Shown: in pieces, positions 48,801 to 62,800 of the stretch | How the letters are laid out: the number at the start of each line of letters is the position of its first letter | Numbering within the stretch: position 1 is the stretch's first letter | NCBI RefSeq assembly: GCF_002099425.1 | Contig: NW_018344106.1 | Coordinates: forward strand, 1,594,001-1,658,000 | Direction: 5' to 3' | Source: Phascolarctos cinereus | Taxonomy: Eukaryota; Chordata; Mammalia; Diprotodontia; Phascolarctidae | DNA: 64,000 bases | The notes under the pieces: model-generated | Database searches by the model: none | What the model saw: only the letters and a program-made list of their open reading frames with translations | Told to the model about the DNA's origin: nothing | Translations under genes and position numbers: made by a program

Positions 48801-51800
48801 GGCAATGAGATTAGGGCCACTTTAATGACAAAAAGGGAAGGCAGAACTTTGTTGAAGAACGAGCCTGACCTCCAGGGCAGGCACGCTTTGTGTTCTCCCC
48901 CTCCCTCCCCTTCTTCTTCCCCCAATCAGATCCCATGGCAGATGTAGAGAGGCATGCCAGGGTGGGCTGCTGGTTCCTTCTGTGTGTTGCCGATTGTCTG
49001 TGCATCATTGTTGTTATGTAAATTGTCCACAGCCCAGTAGCAACCCACCATATTCATATGCCTGCCTTGTTGCAGACCTTCTCTAGTCCATGGGCATCCC
49101 CTCGCTTTCCAGTTCGTTGCTGTCCCTCAAAATATTATTGTTCATACAGATCCTTCTCTTTCTCTGAGCTCTTTGGAGTGTAGACCTGATAATGATGTCG
49201 TCAGTCAAAGGGTGTGCACAGTTCATTTAGCTTTTTGGTCATAGTTCCAAATGGCGCTCCACCATGGCTGCCATTAATGTCCTTGTTTTCTCACATCCCC
49301 TCCAGCATTTGTCATTTTTCTTTTCTGTCATTTTAGCCAATCTCATAGGTGTATGGGGGTACACCCTTAGTTACACTCTTAATTGTTAGTGATTAGAACA
49401 CTTTTTCATATGGCTATTAAAAGCTTGAATTTCATCCTCTGAAAACTGCCAGTTCATATACTTTGATCATTTATTATTTGGGGAATGGTTCTTGTAAATT
49501 TGACCCAGTTCTCTTTATGTCTGAGAAATGAGGTCTTTATCAGAGGAACCTGCTGTGAAGCCTTTCCCCCCGTTTTCTGCTTCTCACCTAATCTTAGATG
49601 CATTGGTTTTGTTTGTACAAGACCTTTTTAATTTTGTGTCTCGTTAAAATTGTCCATTCTACCTCCTGTGAACCTCTCTACCCCCTTGTTTTATCATGCC
49701 ATAGCTAGAGACTGGACAGGTAATTTCTAAGCACCTCTGATTTGCTCACGATGTCTAAGTCATGCACCTGTTTGGAGCTTATCTTACGACAGACAGTTCT
49801 TGCTTCACATAAATTCACATTATGCGGATTCAACTTTAAAGAATTCTGCATTCCCAAAAAGCACCTAGACAGTACTACGTGCACTGTCTCTCCTCCTGTC
49901 TCTTGGCTTGGCACTCCATGCCCCCCCCCCAACCCTCTAAGCAAAAGCAGAAGAGATCACTGCTCCTGCTGGTGCTGCCAGACCTGGGGCTTGGCTTGAG
50001 ACCTTTGGCACCAAGAGAAGAGACGTTTGCCCTGCCTGCCCACCCGTTGGCTCTCTTTTCTGTCAGAGTGAAGTGACTTGCTCAGGGTCACACAGCTAGT
50101 GAGTGTCTGAGACCACATTTGAACTCGGGAAGATGAGTCTATGCACTGTGGCACCCTCAAGTAGCCCAGTTGAAACAATACTTCTCTTGAAACAATGTAC
50201 CTTCCCTTAGAAGCACTAAGGAGCCCTTGGAGTTACTGGGTCAGGTTTGAGGTGGTAGGATCTAAGGTGCCTTCAGCTCTGGATCTGTGCTAGAGCAGGA
50301 AGTGAGCAGAAGAGGCCTTGGGAGGTAAGAGATGGGGATGGGGATAGACTGGTGGGGGCGGGGTGAGAGAGAGTGACCCAGAGTGGACTGGCCCAGGGCT
50401 ATGCCCAGAAGGTGAGCCGTCTCCCGGGACCTGGAGGAGGGGGGACCATGGAGGGACCACCGAGAGTGGAGAGAATGTGGTTCCCGGGGTCAGATGCTGC
50501 ACAGAGGTCGGTGGGGATGGGAGGGGAAGAAAAGGGTCCTGGCTAAGTTTGGGGAGGGCACTTTCAGGGTGCCTTGCCCATGAGTGGGGGTGTCCACAAC
50601 CTGAGAGAAAGGGGATGTAGCAAGAGGAGAGCTGAAGTTGGGTGGGGATGGTGAGAGAGCGGGAGAGTTGCTGCTGATGATGTGGGATTTCCAAGCCGGG
50701 CTTGAGAAAGAAACAGACTGTGGGGGGAGTTGTTGGAGGAGCCGGAGGGGAGCAGTCTGGGCAGAAGGCCAAGTGAAGCCAGTTGAATAATCCTGGAAAG
50801 AAGAGTTGAGCCTGGTGGGTGCAGCCCAAGTATCATCCGGTGGAAGCATCTAAGGGCAGAATGGGCAGAGAGGCAGGGGGACTTGAGTTCAAATCCAGCC
50901 TTAGTTTCTCCCACCATAAAATGGGGATAAAAACAGCACCTATCTTTCAGGGCTATTGTGAAGATCTAATGAGAGAATATTTGTAATTATTCTTACATTT
51001 GGTCTTCACAGCATCTGTCTCCACTTGAAGTAGAGTTAGCAGTGTCTGGCATGTCATAACTGCTTAATTCCTCCCTCTTTTCCTTCTTTCCTCCCTCCCT
51101 TTTCCTTCCTTCCTTCCTTCCTTCCTCCCTCCCTCCTTTCCTTCCTTCCTTTCAGCACAGGGAAATTCAAGAAAGATGAAGATTTTATGTTTTAAATTTT
51201 ATTTTAAAGTCTTTGGATTTGACAATTAGGTTATTGACATTTGAAAGTGCAATTTCTTCCTTAAAGTGGTGGAAACACAAATCCTTTTACAAAGTGTTGA
51301 CAAGCACATTTGTTCTGATTTAGCAGTGATGGACAGAGTTGATAATTTCTCCAAGAAGTTTAGTGGTTATCTTCCACTTTTAGAATGTAAGCTCCTGCAG
51401 GGCAGGCATTGCTTTGCTCTCTGTAGTTGTGTCCTTAGGACAGTGCTTGGCATACAGGATCAATCATTCAGTCAGTCAACAAACCTCTATTACTTGACTG
51501 CTATATGCCAGGCATTGTTCTTTAGGATACAAAGAATGGTACAGTACTTGCTCTGGGAGCTTACATGTTCAATAAATGCATTTTCGGAGATGCTTATTGA
51601 GATGAGAGTAATTATGGGGGATGAGGTAGGGAGGGCAACGGGGGAAGGTTGTGAAGGAGGTAGGCCCTGATCTGCTCAGAGCAGGGTGTGGGCAATGGAT
51701 GGGTGCCCCGCAGGGAATGCTGAGGAAGGGGAAGAGGCCAGGTCAGAGAGCAGAGATGACTAGGAAACAAGCGGACGTGTTGGGAGTGGGTCAGCGTCCA

Positions 51801-54800
51801 ACAGTGGAATTTTTTGCCGTAAAAGAACTAGGTGCACATTGGGTGCAATACCAGGAGTTTGAGATGTTTTTTTACTGATAGATTTAAATCCAAATACTTT
51901 CTTCAACATTATTGCAAAAGGACACGTAGGTCGGTACATTTTTCTACTTAGCTTTTCATTTAAAGCTGTAATTTGTTAATATTTTTTCAGGTTGCTTTTT
52001 AAGTTACATTAGAAAACAGAATGATTTGTTAAAGTACCAGGTGCTTTGGAGATGAACCATCTCCAGTTCAGTAGGATGGTTGAGGGATCTATTTGGAGAT
52101 TCCCATCATTTCTCCTATTCCTGTAGTCCAGATACTTTCCAGTGGGCCTAGGACCATCGGTGATAGGGATTGCAGCCCCTCCGTGCTTGCCTTTCCGATG
52201 TGACTCTTGGTTTCCCACAGAGTGTCTTGGGGGGCTTCCTCAAGACCGCTGCACCTTGTGAGGCTCTTGTGTGCCATCTCCTCTATCGATCGCGTTTCTT
52301 TGGCGTTCTTTCCGCCAATTTCCCTTCACCCTCCTGTGTCCTGTGGTTACTGGGCTGCCATGCAGGTTCCCTTTGCCTTCTGGAGCCAGAATTCTTAACC
52401 CCCTTTATTGGGGAGTTCTTCTTGACTCCTTCGTCCCCTCAGGGTAGGGGGGATCCATCTTCAGTCGTCCTGATCCATATCTGGCCTGGATGGCTCTGGG
52501 GGAGGGAGTGAAGTGGCTGACTTGGCACAGCCCTCCCTCACTTACATCTACTTCATCTGCAGCCGTGGCATCACCTTCGTGATGCACGCGGGACAAACAC
52601 TGCTGTCGCCACCAGGTGGCCAGCTTCCAAATGATGACCCTCTCTGAATGTGGGCTGAGCCTCAGAAAGCAGCCGAGGCTTTTTGCAGATCTGCAGCCCC
52701 CTGAGAGGGACCCCAGTAGGGCTCTGTGGGAAGTGTCTGGGCGACCTCGAACCACAAAGCTGAAATCCCCAAACTTCTGCTGTTGGAGTAGTCCCACTTT
52801 GCGGGCCTCTCCGAGCCTGGTCCCCAGGGCGGGGGACTGGGGGGTGGCGCGCAGCCACGCACTCCTCCACACGAGCGCCCACTTGCATTAGAGAGCAGGT
52901 CATTCGGATGAATCCTTGCTTAGGTCAGAATAACCGCGCTCACACACTCAGCTTGACAAAGAGAAGAGCTGGCCTGCTGCTCCTGAGGCATGTGAAGGCG
53001 AAAGTCATTTCTGCACTAGCTTTAAAAACTGGTTTCAGAAGAAACCATTGATTTTTGGTCTGCTCTGACTTTTGGTAGAATAGATTTACAATGGGCACTA
53101 AAATCATGACCAAATTTAAAAATACACAATTCAGTGACCTAAAATTGTGTTTTCATCTGGGTCAAGCCTCTTGGATCCAGTGATCACAGGCAGCTAAAAA
53201 TACATCCTGTCTTTAGCCGGGCAGAGACAGGCTGGGGACCCCGGGGGCCCAAGACTGGCTCCTTCATTGACAGACGCAGTCCCCCATCACTTGGCTGGGA
53301 CAGTCTGGGGGACCCACTGTGATAGAAAGAGAAAAGGTATCCCTTAGCCTCCCCCGCACCCCAGTGTTGTCATCTGTAAAATGGACAGTTGGATGAAATG
53401 GCTTCTGACCTCCCTTCCCGCTGTCAATCTATGATCCTGGGGGAATGGGCTTAGCCCAGGAAGGAAGAAATGAGAACACGAGAATGGTCCTGTAATAACA
53501 GTGTCCGAGGTGCTCCCAGTGTGTCCAGTCCCGGTGCTTCAGAATTCCCACTCATCCCTCTTCCGCACTCATAGCACTTTCTCTCTGTTTCACACCTCAG
53601 CACTCAGTCAAAGAGGCCAGACATTCCTGAGAAATTCAGACCTGTGCTTTCACCCAAAGATTGAATCTGATTCAATCCCCACTGTCTGTTAGCAACCAGG
53701 TCCTTGTTTTGTCTGCTGTTTGAGCCCCCGGGTCCGGGCTCTCACTGACCTTGGCTCCGGTCTTCCAGGGTGGGAGAGCGTGGAGGGGTTCCCCCCTCGG
53801 GCTGGCTGCGCACAGCATGTGTGTGTGCTGTATGTTAACACGCTGTTCTCTGCTTGGGGTTTACCGTAGCTTTCTTGTGTTTGCAGAGCTCAACAAGAAT
53901 CCGGTCGAAGGATTTTCAGCTGGCTTAATAGATGACAACGATCTGTACAGATGGGAAGTCCTCATCATCGGCCCCCCAGACACGCTGTAGTGAGTATCGC
54001 CTGGCAGCAGAGCTGTCCGTAGAGCTGCTTGGGGCTTGAGAATCCTAACAGTCGCAGGACAAAGGGCTTAGGATTTGGAAAGCTTCAAAACCTACACTGT
54101 TGACTTGCCCCATTTGTTAAGACTCGCTAATCTCCATACCCTGTATTCACACAAAAACCCTTTGACTGATGGATATAATCTGGTATTATTTTAGTGTTGA
54201 TTAGGGAGATGAAATATTTGCTTAGTTTACCAGAAATATTTTATAGAAAAAGGCAATTTCTAAAGAAGAAGGTTTCTTGGAGACTGTTTGGTTGAAGAAA
54301 ACCAGTGATTTTTTTTACAGTCACCCATTTTTCCGAGCTACTTAAAAAACCTATTATAGAATAATTTACTTAGTTAAAATGTAGGTTTGACCTTAAGATG
54401 TGGGTTGATATTTTTCTTTTTAATTGCAAAGAAAGTGTCCTTTCCTGCATGGGACGATCAGGAATCTTGTGATGTAGCAAATAAATTAATTCTAGCAGTG
54501 ACCTTGAATGTGAAATCCTGCCTCTTGAGCCACATTTACCTGTTGTGATCCTTTATGTGACACTGAGTGCGCAAGCTGTGGCCATTCTAAATCCAGAGGA
54601 GGCAAGGAGACCACCCCCCTCCCTCTTTGACAGCGGAATCGCATCCCAGCCATGGTGAGAGGCTGACTTGGCCCTCCATTGCCTGGGACCTCTGGAGGAA
54701 GCAAAGCTGGATGTGGACCGAGTTTTCAGAGTGCCTTGTGTTAGATGGTGTGACAGAGTAGCCGTGGGTATGCGTCTGTTGAGATGAACATGGCTAGAGC

Positions 54801-56826
54801 CCCAGGCCACCCCTCACCCACCGCATGAGTTCTGGCCCTCCTCACCTCTGACCAAGGACGGGCCTTGGTGCTGGCTGCCCCGCCACATGGAAGACTCCAC
54901 TCCAGCTGCTCCCAAGGACTTCTACAGCTGCCTTGTGCGCCTTCACTTAGGGTGGATTCCATATGTGTTTTCCTAGCTACACTGTTGTCTCCCCCTTAGA
55001 GCGGGAACGGTTGGGTTGTTGTCTCGTACCTACATTGCTCAGCACAGGGTCCTTGTGGATTGATCTCTCCGCCAAGGTGAAGGGGGTGTCCCCGAGAATT
55101 TGAAGAAGCCCAGCCTCAGGAGTGGAATGCCTTTTGCCCAAGGCTGTACCTCTCTCATCGTCAGAGTCAGGACTCCATCTAGGCTTCCTGAGACCAGGGA
55201 GGATGCCCCCGGCTTCCCCCTTCTGTGTACAAAAAGCCACCATCAGTAGGAGGGAGTGAGCAGCTGGGCTCGCTCTCTGGGGTCTGCCATGGTGCCAGAT
55301 TTATGGGTCACTCTTTCTGCAGTGGGCCAGCGCTCAGGCAGCTTGGCACAGCTTTCAATCCTATGCCCCAGGCTGAGGCCCACCCAACACTGTGGGGAGG
55401 TTTTGAGGAGCAGCTGCAGAAGATCTGGTGTTCTGAGCTGGCAGTGTGCCTCGAGTTCCCTGAGGGGTCCGAGGGAAGCTTGGGGGCAGAGACCACCGAA
55501 AGACCTTCATGAAGAGGGGCCTGGTGGGCTTGCCATCGGGGTGGTAGCTCATTCTTCTTCCCTCCGGGGTAGCTTTGTCCCCCCGCCCCTCTTAGCTTCC
55601 TTTTCGGGTCCTCTCCCCCACTAGAATGTCAGCTCCTTGAGGTAGGTGCCTGCCTTCCTTTCTTCTTGGATGAGGATGGTGGTAGTGGTGACATTGGTGA
55701 GCTGGGGTCCTTCCTGGGGCCACCAGAGGGCGCTGCTGGCTCTGACAGCCCGCAGGGCACTGGGCAGTCCTTATTTGGCCCTTTGTCATCCTCTGGCACA
55801 GAGGCTGTTTCCCAGTAGCCCATCTGTGATGTTATCTGAACCCAGGTTTTCAGCAGTGAACTTGCAGTCTGGTTTCGAGCGACTGGGCCTGTGGCTGGAA
55901 TGGGAATGTTTTTAGTGTCCCTTGGGGCCCAAGGACAGAACGGGGCACTGGTTAACCCACATGTCAGCAGGCTGGACAGGAGCAGTGTCCGTGGCCTTTG
56001 CGGGATGTCCCAGGGTCCATGCCCGGACACTGGTCTCTGGGTGTGTTCTTCTGGTTTCACAGTGCTCCAGAACTGGGAGGGACCTTCCAGGCAGATAAGG
56101 AAACTGAGGCCAGAGGGGATGAGATTACACGGCAGAGCTAGGGTCTCTCACTCCAGATGCAGTGTCCTGCCCAGAGCTGCCTGTTTGTTTTCATCATTCC
56201 TTAGAGTGCAGTTCTAACCCGCCCGTGACATTCTTCTACCAGAATTTTTTCAGCATTCCCTTGTTCTTGGCCACACACTTTGCTAGCATCAGTAACATTT
56301 CTGCTACCATTTCTGTACTTGGGAATCTGTTCTTGCTGGCCACAGTCTCCTCCGAGTTAGCCCGGGGGTGGGTCATTTTTCTGTAAGGGATAAGCCCACC
56401 ATCCAATTGCTGTACCTCTCCGACGGTGCCTCTCTGAAGAGTTCCCCCACTTTTCAGCGTGTGAGTGCCAGGAACTTGGCAAGAGCCCATTCTGCAGATT
56501 GTGTTTCAGCATCATTAGACGTTTGTAATCATCGGCACTTTTCAAGACCTCTGAGGGGGTCCAAGGCACAGAAGGTGATGGCCCGTCCTTTGGCCCCTCT
56601 TTGCTGGCTTGGCGGGGATGAGGTCACCCTCAGGCTTTATGTTGGTGAGGGTATTTTCAGGTTATTGATCATTTGTATTTCTTTTGAAAACTGCTGCCAT
56701 GCTGGCAGCTGATGGCGCTCTCGCCGAGGGCTTCCTCTTTTGGGTCTCCCTCCTGCCTCCGCCTGCCCATAACAGTTGTTTTTGCTGCCTTTGGCCACAC
56801 CCACGTGCAGAGCACACGCACAGGCA

Positions 56827-56884
<58 letters not shown>

Positions 56885-59800
56885 TAGCGGGTGGCTGTCT
56901 GTGAGCCCAAGGAATCAGATCTGGACTCCCATCCTGGTGCTGTGTGAGCAAGGAAATGTGCTGGAGTCAGGAAGAGCGGGGTTCAAGTGCTCCCTCTGAC
57001 GCTGCCTGCAGAAGTTACTTTAGCTCCATCAGCTTCCGTGTCCTCGACTGTAGAAGGAAGATGGCATTGGGCACTGCTAAACGGTGCAGAGGATACAGAG
57101 GGGAAACTGACTGTCCCTGCGCTCCGGGAGCTCCCACGAGGGAAGAAACTGTCAAAGGTGACAAGGCGGGGATGTGGTGGCGTTGCTGTGGAAAGCTCAT
57201 GGGCGGTGTCGATCCGCGTGGCTGGTCAGTGTCACGACAGTGCCAGAGCAAACTCCCCAGCATCCACTTGCATCTCCTTGACACAAGCATAGGACTGGGA
57301 TTAGCAGGAAAACTGAGCTTGCAATCTTAACTCAGGCACAAATGAGGGATGGAGGGAGAGAGACAGAGGAGAGCCAGCCAGACTCTCAGTGCTCTTGCCC
57401 TACGGCGCTTCAGTGGCTCTAAGAACCCGCCACATGGGTTGAGTGGTGTTGGGCTCCCGCCGCCCTGCACTGTTGAGCCAGGCACCTGCCTCATGATGGG
57501 GAAAAGGGGGAGTGGCCTCTGGACCAGTCTTGAAACCTGTGTTTGCTGCTTTCTTCTTACTCCAGAAGTGCGCTCAGAGTTTTCTTTGTGTGTGCAAAAT
57601 ACCACACAGGAACTTGGCAGTCTTGGCTTGGAAGCTCTGAGCAGCTTCAGCCTTCTGCACAGCATTCCTAGCCTGAGAGCCAGAGGAAGGGCCTTGGTCC
57701 TGCCCAGAGAGCTTCTACAAGAGGGAAGCTGCATGAACCCTTGGGGTTAAAACACTCACCTGAAAAGGTTGAGGGGGGTCCGTTATTTTTAAAGCATAAT
57801 CTTACTTGGAAAGACAGTCATGATGAATGTAATGACGCAAGTAGCACTTTTTTCGAGGCTGTCAGGAGAAGGGATAGCCTGGGGTCTCTGAAGCCTTCAT
57901 GGAAAACAGCTTGCAGAGACAATTGAGAGGCCAGATTGGGTGTCCATCATGGGCAGCGAAGGCAAGGATGTGGACCAGGAGGGGGTGCACTAAGGTGACC
58001 TGGCGGGAGGAGCCAGATGTAGAACTTCTGCCTTTGTCATGTGCCAGGGCCCAGGAGCTTGAGCTGTAATGGAGGGTCACCCCGTGGGGTAGCGGGTGTT
58101 AGAAGCCTTCCTTAGGGGTGGAAGTCAGAACGTCTCGTTTTACAGCTTCCTGATGGGGTGTTGTTCCCACTTCCCAAGACCACCTCCCCACAGCCGTCAG
58201 GACCCATATTTAACTGAGTGCCTCTTTCCTTGGCCGTGGTCTTCCGGGCACGCCCCATCAGAGGACCCACTGGGCGTTGCGCATCTTTCTCCCATGCGCT
58301 TCAGATCCTCTGGCTCCCCACTTCCCTAGCCATCCTTTGCAGGGCTGGGCACACCCTTGCACATGCCCCAGCACCACGATCTAGGAGGGGCCCGAGGCAG
58401 ATTCCTTGCTCTCTCTCCTTCGAGAGGAATCAGTCTGGATGGTCCTAGGATAGCCCCAACATGCCGTCATCACCCAGACAAACTTGAACAGACCAAAAGG
58501 TTCTGCGGCCCCAGGGACAGCTCTTGACTTGAAATGATGGATGCCCGCCCAGTGGGAAGGAACCCTAGGAGCCCGTAGACGAAAGGGAGGGGACTCCTGC
58601 AGCCGGGCAGAGAGGCTGGAAAGGCCTCCCCTGCAAAGTGGCAGTGGTGCCTGCGGCTCCAGGCTGGAGTCAGAAAGGAGGACCCGAGGGCCAGTCCAGG
58701 CTCAGACATTTCCTAGCTGTGGCACCCTGCGCAGGTCCCATCCTAACTGATGTCTGCTTCAGTTTCCTCATCTGTAAAACGGGGAGGCTGACGGCACCTC
58801 CCTCCCAGGGTGTGAGGATTAAATGAGATCATATCCATAAAGTGCCCGGCACTCAGCGGGCCCTGGATGAAAGAGGTGTGGGGGGACAGGATGCCATGGC
58901 TCGCCTTTGCTTGTGACTCGTGGACACGCAATTGTGAATGACAGCGTGTGCAAGTGCCTTGGGGGCTCGGCCCAGGACTGGCCCCGAGCCCCCTGCACCC
59001 AGCACTTGTGCTGAGCGTTCATTAGTTAGCGGAGGTACAAGCAGAAAGAAACAACGGGCCCTGCCCTGTCAAAGGGCTTGTTGTATTCTGTTTGGGGAGA
59101 CTGAAGGAGAGAGGAGGGGGGTGGGGAGAGTGACATTGAGCAGCCAGGCTTGGGGAGGGGGGAAGGGGGTCAGCCGAGCCTTCTAGGACCTGAGTTGAGT
59201 CTTACAGGTGGGCATTTCCTGAGGAGAGGAGAGAGAGCCTTCCAAAGAAGGAGCCCCTGATGGGCCAGCCAGGGGCGCCTCCCCCAGAGCTAGGCACACA
59301 TGCAGCCTCCTTTCTGGGGATGACCTAGCAGCTCTGATGGAGGTCAGACTCAGGAAAGCTGCCCACTGGCTGAGCTGTAAGTAGAACTGTCTGGCGGACA
59401 CTGCCAGTGTCCCGCAAGGGGGTAGGCGGGTTAGCTGGCCAGAGCCCCGTGGGGAGGAGGAGCTCATAGATAGGACAGGGCAGAGAGTGGGCTGCCCAGG
59501 GAGGGTGTTTGAACATGGACCAAGGGCCATGCCCCAAAGTAGGATTCCAGAGCCGAGAGGCTCACCTCCCCCCAGGGAGGGAAGGTCGGTCTCTGGTCTA
59601 GGGGAGAGGGTGCTGTTCTGACAGATGGGGATTGGAGGACAGGGGCAGGGCAGTCCAAGAGACTGGGGGTGTTTGGCATCCTTGGGGAGAGATGATGGGC
59701 GTTGTGCAGGCTGGTAGGATCCCTTGAAGGGTGGAGGTGACCCTTGTTCCCCAAGAGCTTTAGGCAGAGGGTCAGGAAGCAGGGGTAGGCACAATGGATG

Positions 59801-62800
59801 GTGGGGTGGGCTCCTTCCAGTAAAGGCTGGCAGTTTGAGAGATTTTTCTTGCCCTGGTGTGGGCATACTTCCCAGGCCTGGGAGTCTGTGGGCCACTCTG
59901 GCCAGTGGCTTGGCCTCTTCTCTGGGGTAGCTTTCCTCTCTGTGTCTTCCCTCCACCTAATCTGTGCCTGTTGAATGACTCTAAGTGGAGTGCCCAGAGC
60001 GCGCTCCCCAAGCCCCTGACTTTCCCTTACCCCCCTGCCCCTTTTGAAAAGCCAGGGAAACTTTGGCCTCCTGTCTACAAATTAAACTTCCAAACCTTTC
60101 AGCAGGCAGATTCAACATCATGAAGCCTCCAGCCATGGTTCCCTCCGATTGGAGACGTTGGATTCTGAGCAGCTGGGAGGGTGGGGGGGCACCTTCCTGG
60201 AGAAGGCAGGGGTGTTCTTCCACCCCCTCTCTACAAATCATCGAGCAAAAAATTGGGAGAGGAACAGTGAAATGCGCACACCCAGGAAGAGAAAAAGCAG
60301 AGTTTAAAATGCTAACAAACTGAGAAATGTTCTCTAGCCTCTGGATCCAAAAAGCACCAGGAGCTTCTCTCCCGGCACAGCATGGCACGGCGGGGTGTGG
60401 GCTGGACGTCCAAAAACCACATGGAGCGGGGAGTAGGAGCAAAAAGTCAGAGGGAGAAGGGGCGGGAGAGGCAGGGAGTCCTGAAGTTCCGTAGCCACTG
60501 GGCCAGATGCTCAGCCCAGGCGCCTCCAGGCAGACCCCAGAACTTCACCATCCTTTGATCCTGGCCTTGGTGAGTGTGTGTCAAGTGTCTGCCACCAGCC
60601 AAAGTCACAGCCAGCGTGGGGAAATGAGGTTTTTATTTTGTGCAGGTTTCTTATAAGATGTTCTTTTTGCCTTTGCAGCGAAGGGGGTGTTTTCAAAGCT
60701 CATCTCACTTTCCCAAAAGACTACCCCCTCAGACCACCAAAAATGAAGTTCATCACAGAGATATGGCACCCAAATGGTGAGTTTCCGGTTTTGTTTTTAC
60801 CGTTGCAAGCTTTGGAACTGTGGGAAGTGCCTTGGTCATAGAATCAGGAAGGAAGCCAGAGTGCAGGCCACAGCTTCTTTGAATCACCTTGACTTGGCTG
60901 CACCTGGCTTGTGCAGACATCTGGGCTGATGAGCCCCCTCCTTTGACGGGAGTCATGATTGCTTTAAAAAGTAAAAAGATAGAGCTCTGGCCTTGGAGTC
61001 AGGAGGACCTGAGTTCAAATCCAGCCTCAGACATTTAACACTTACTAGCTGTGTGACCCTGGGCAAGTCACTTAACTCCGATCGCCTCACCAAAAAGCAA
61101 AAAAAAAAAAAAAAAGCAAATAGAAGGAAAGTGTGCTTTCAGTGACCTGTGGGCCAAGCAAGTGTTGACCAAGGTCAGGGAAGCCGGGGCTCCCGGAAGA
61201 GCCACGCTGGCCTTCGATGTACTTAATTCTTGCACCCCCTCAGTATCAGTGCCGCAGATGCTGCTGGCTCAGGAGCGTTCATTGCCCTGCTGTCTGGAGG
61301 CGCCAAGCGTAGGGCTGACTGTCTCATTCCTTCCCTGGTGAGGCTGCCATCACCATCCTTGGCTCACAGGCTGGCTCACCTCTCCCTCTGTGGCCCACAG
61401 CGACGTTTCATCTCCTGCCTCCACGCCTTTGTCCAGGCTGGCCGTCCCCTCTCATTCCCTACCCTCCCAGCTCATTTGCATTTATTTACTTCACCTGTAC
61501 ACTGTGTGTCTTTGCCCTGCCCTTGTTGTTTCCGGGACCTTGTGAGTCACCGTGCCGTACGCATTTAATATAAGCTTATTTCTTGGTTGGTGACTTGATG
61601 TGGTGGTGTCCCAGCATCACGGCCTTATTAAGCACCTGGGGTGTGCCAGGAACGTGTGTTCACTGTAGGGATGCCGGTACAGAGAATGAGGTCCGGGGCC
61701 GACGTTCTAGGAGGACGTACGCCCCTGGCGCTGCAGCAGGGTGGGCCCCGGACGGCCTTTGATGCCTCCCCCGTGCCGGGCTTGGGGCATCCCCAAACGA
61801 AGCTGTTCTGAACTGTCCCTGTGGAGACGACTGTGGCCTCTGGGACTTCTTCTGCCCTTCTGAGTATCTGAGAGGAGGTGTCCCGATCATGACCCAGGCG
61901 GGGAAGGGGAACGAGGACCCCCAGGAGCCGAGCCAGGGCTGCCCCTCTTCCTGCAATGGGTGAAGGCCCAGGGAGTCTTCGTGGCCCCCGTCGTTTGTGG
62001 TCAGGCCTGGCGGCCCGCTGCCTTGATCTGCGTGGGATAGACCTAGAGATCTGCTGTTAACTCCCAGCCACATCAGACGGGAAGCTCTCTCTCAGACAGC
62101 CCTGGGGCCTCAGAGTGCACCTGTTTGGCAGAGGGGGAAAGGCGTGGCTCTCCCGGTCAGTGCCACGGTATGGGGCAGCAGGCATTAGAGCACGGCCCAC
62201 AGGCCTGGCCGCAGTCACAGACACGAGAGCATAGAGCCCGGGAAAGGCTGTTCTGGTGGCGCGTGGGGGATAGCTGGGGAAGCTGCTGGAGAGGACGGCC
62301 AGGGGAGGCTCAGCTAGGGCCCAGGCCCATGGAGGGCAGGAAGTGGGTGCTGAGAATGGTCCAGACATCACCAGGACCTGGGACTGACAGCCTGAACAGC
62401 CCAGGTGGGTGAGGCTGAGGGCAGGAGGGGCATGGGAGGGTCGGACCCATCAGGGTCGAGTCGGGGGATGAGTGTGTGGAGGCCCAGGCTGTTTCTGCCC
62501 CTGAAGCATCTGGGGACAGAGAATCAGACTGAGAACACAGCTCGGGGCTGGGAGACACAGACGAGGAGGCATCTGCGTGGAGGGTGAGGTGCGGGCCCGC
62601 ATTTAAACCGAGAGGCGTTAAAAGGAAAGAACAGGACGTCAACCTGCTCGCTGCAGAGAGACGGGACCCGCGGGTGGGCTTTACTCTGTGGGTAGTGGGC
62701 ATTCAGCCTGGCGTCTGGGCACGTTTGCCCTGTAAAGCGAATGAGATGGAGTAGCTGCATCCCTGGAGCGCGACCAGCTTTGTCTTGGTCTCTTTTCACT

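Larger units (their letters stand above)
23246..53886 (+). other. UBE2G1: UBE2G1 intron 1 (30.6 kb)
   Basis: The intron starts GTGAGC and ends TTTGCAG. It is filled with old L2, MIR and marsupial SINE copies listed separately. Stretches in which I recognise neither gene nor repeat include 25220-26550, 26650-28180, 28270-29530, 34980-37500, 37700-38280, 38430-39650, 40700-41300, 41520-42290, 42440-43760, 43870-44855, 46200-47525, 51610-52490 and 52630-53350. The AT-rich parts (for example 36360-36840 and 53000-53170) are the most plausible places for unmasked conserved noncoding elements, but sequence alone does not show any. Confidence 0.9.
53990..60678 (+). other. UBE2G1: UBE2G1 intron 2 (6.7 kb)
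   Basis: GT-AG intron. It holds L2 and MIR remnants and a long GT microsatellite, listed separately. 54000-55600, 57170-58620 and 58880-60670 show no feature I can support. 59183-59956 carries a long antisense open frame that I reject as a gene. Confidence 0.9.

Noticed and set aside
51066-51153. CT-rich tract as a splice-site polypyrimidine tract
   Set aside because: No exon follows it. It is a TTCC microsatellite adjoining a MIR tail.
53751-53886. Open frame running into exon 2 as a possible alternative first exon
   Set aside because: The frame has no ATG at its start, there is no CpG-rich or other promoter signal, and the acceptor at 53886 explains the exon boundary.
59183-59956. A 257-codon antisense open frame in intron 2
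   Set aside because: It is Pro/Ser/Leu-rich, matches no family I know, has no visible splice or promoter context, and lies in GC-rich sequence where open frames are common.
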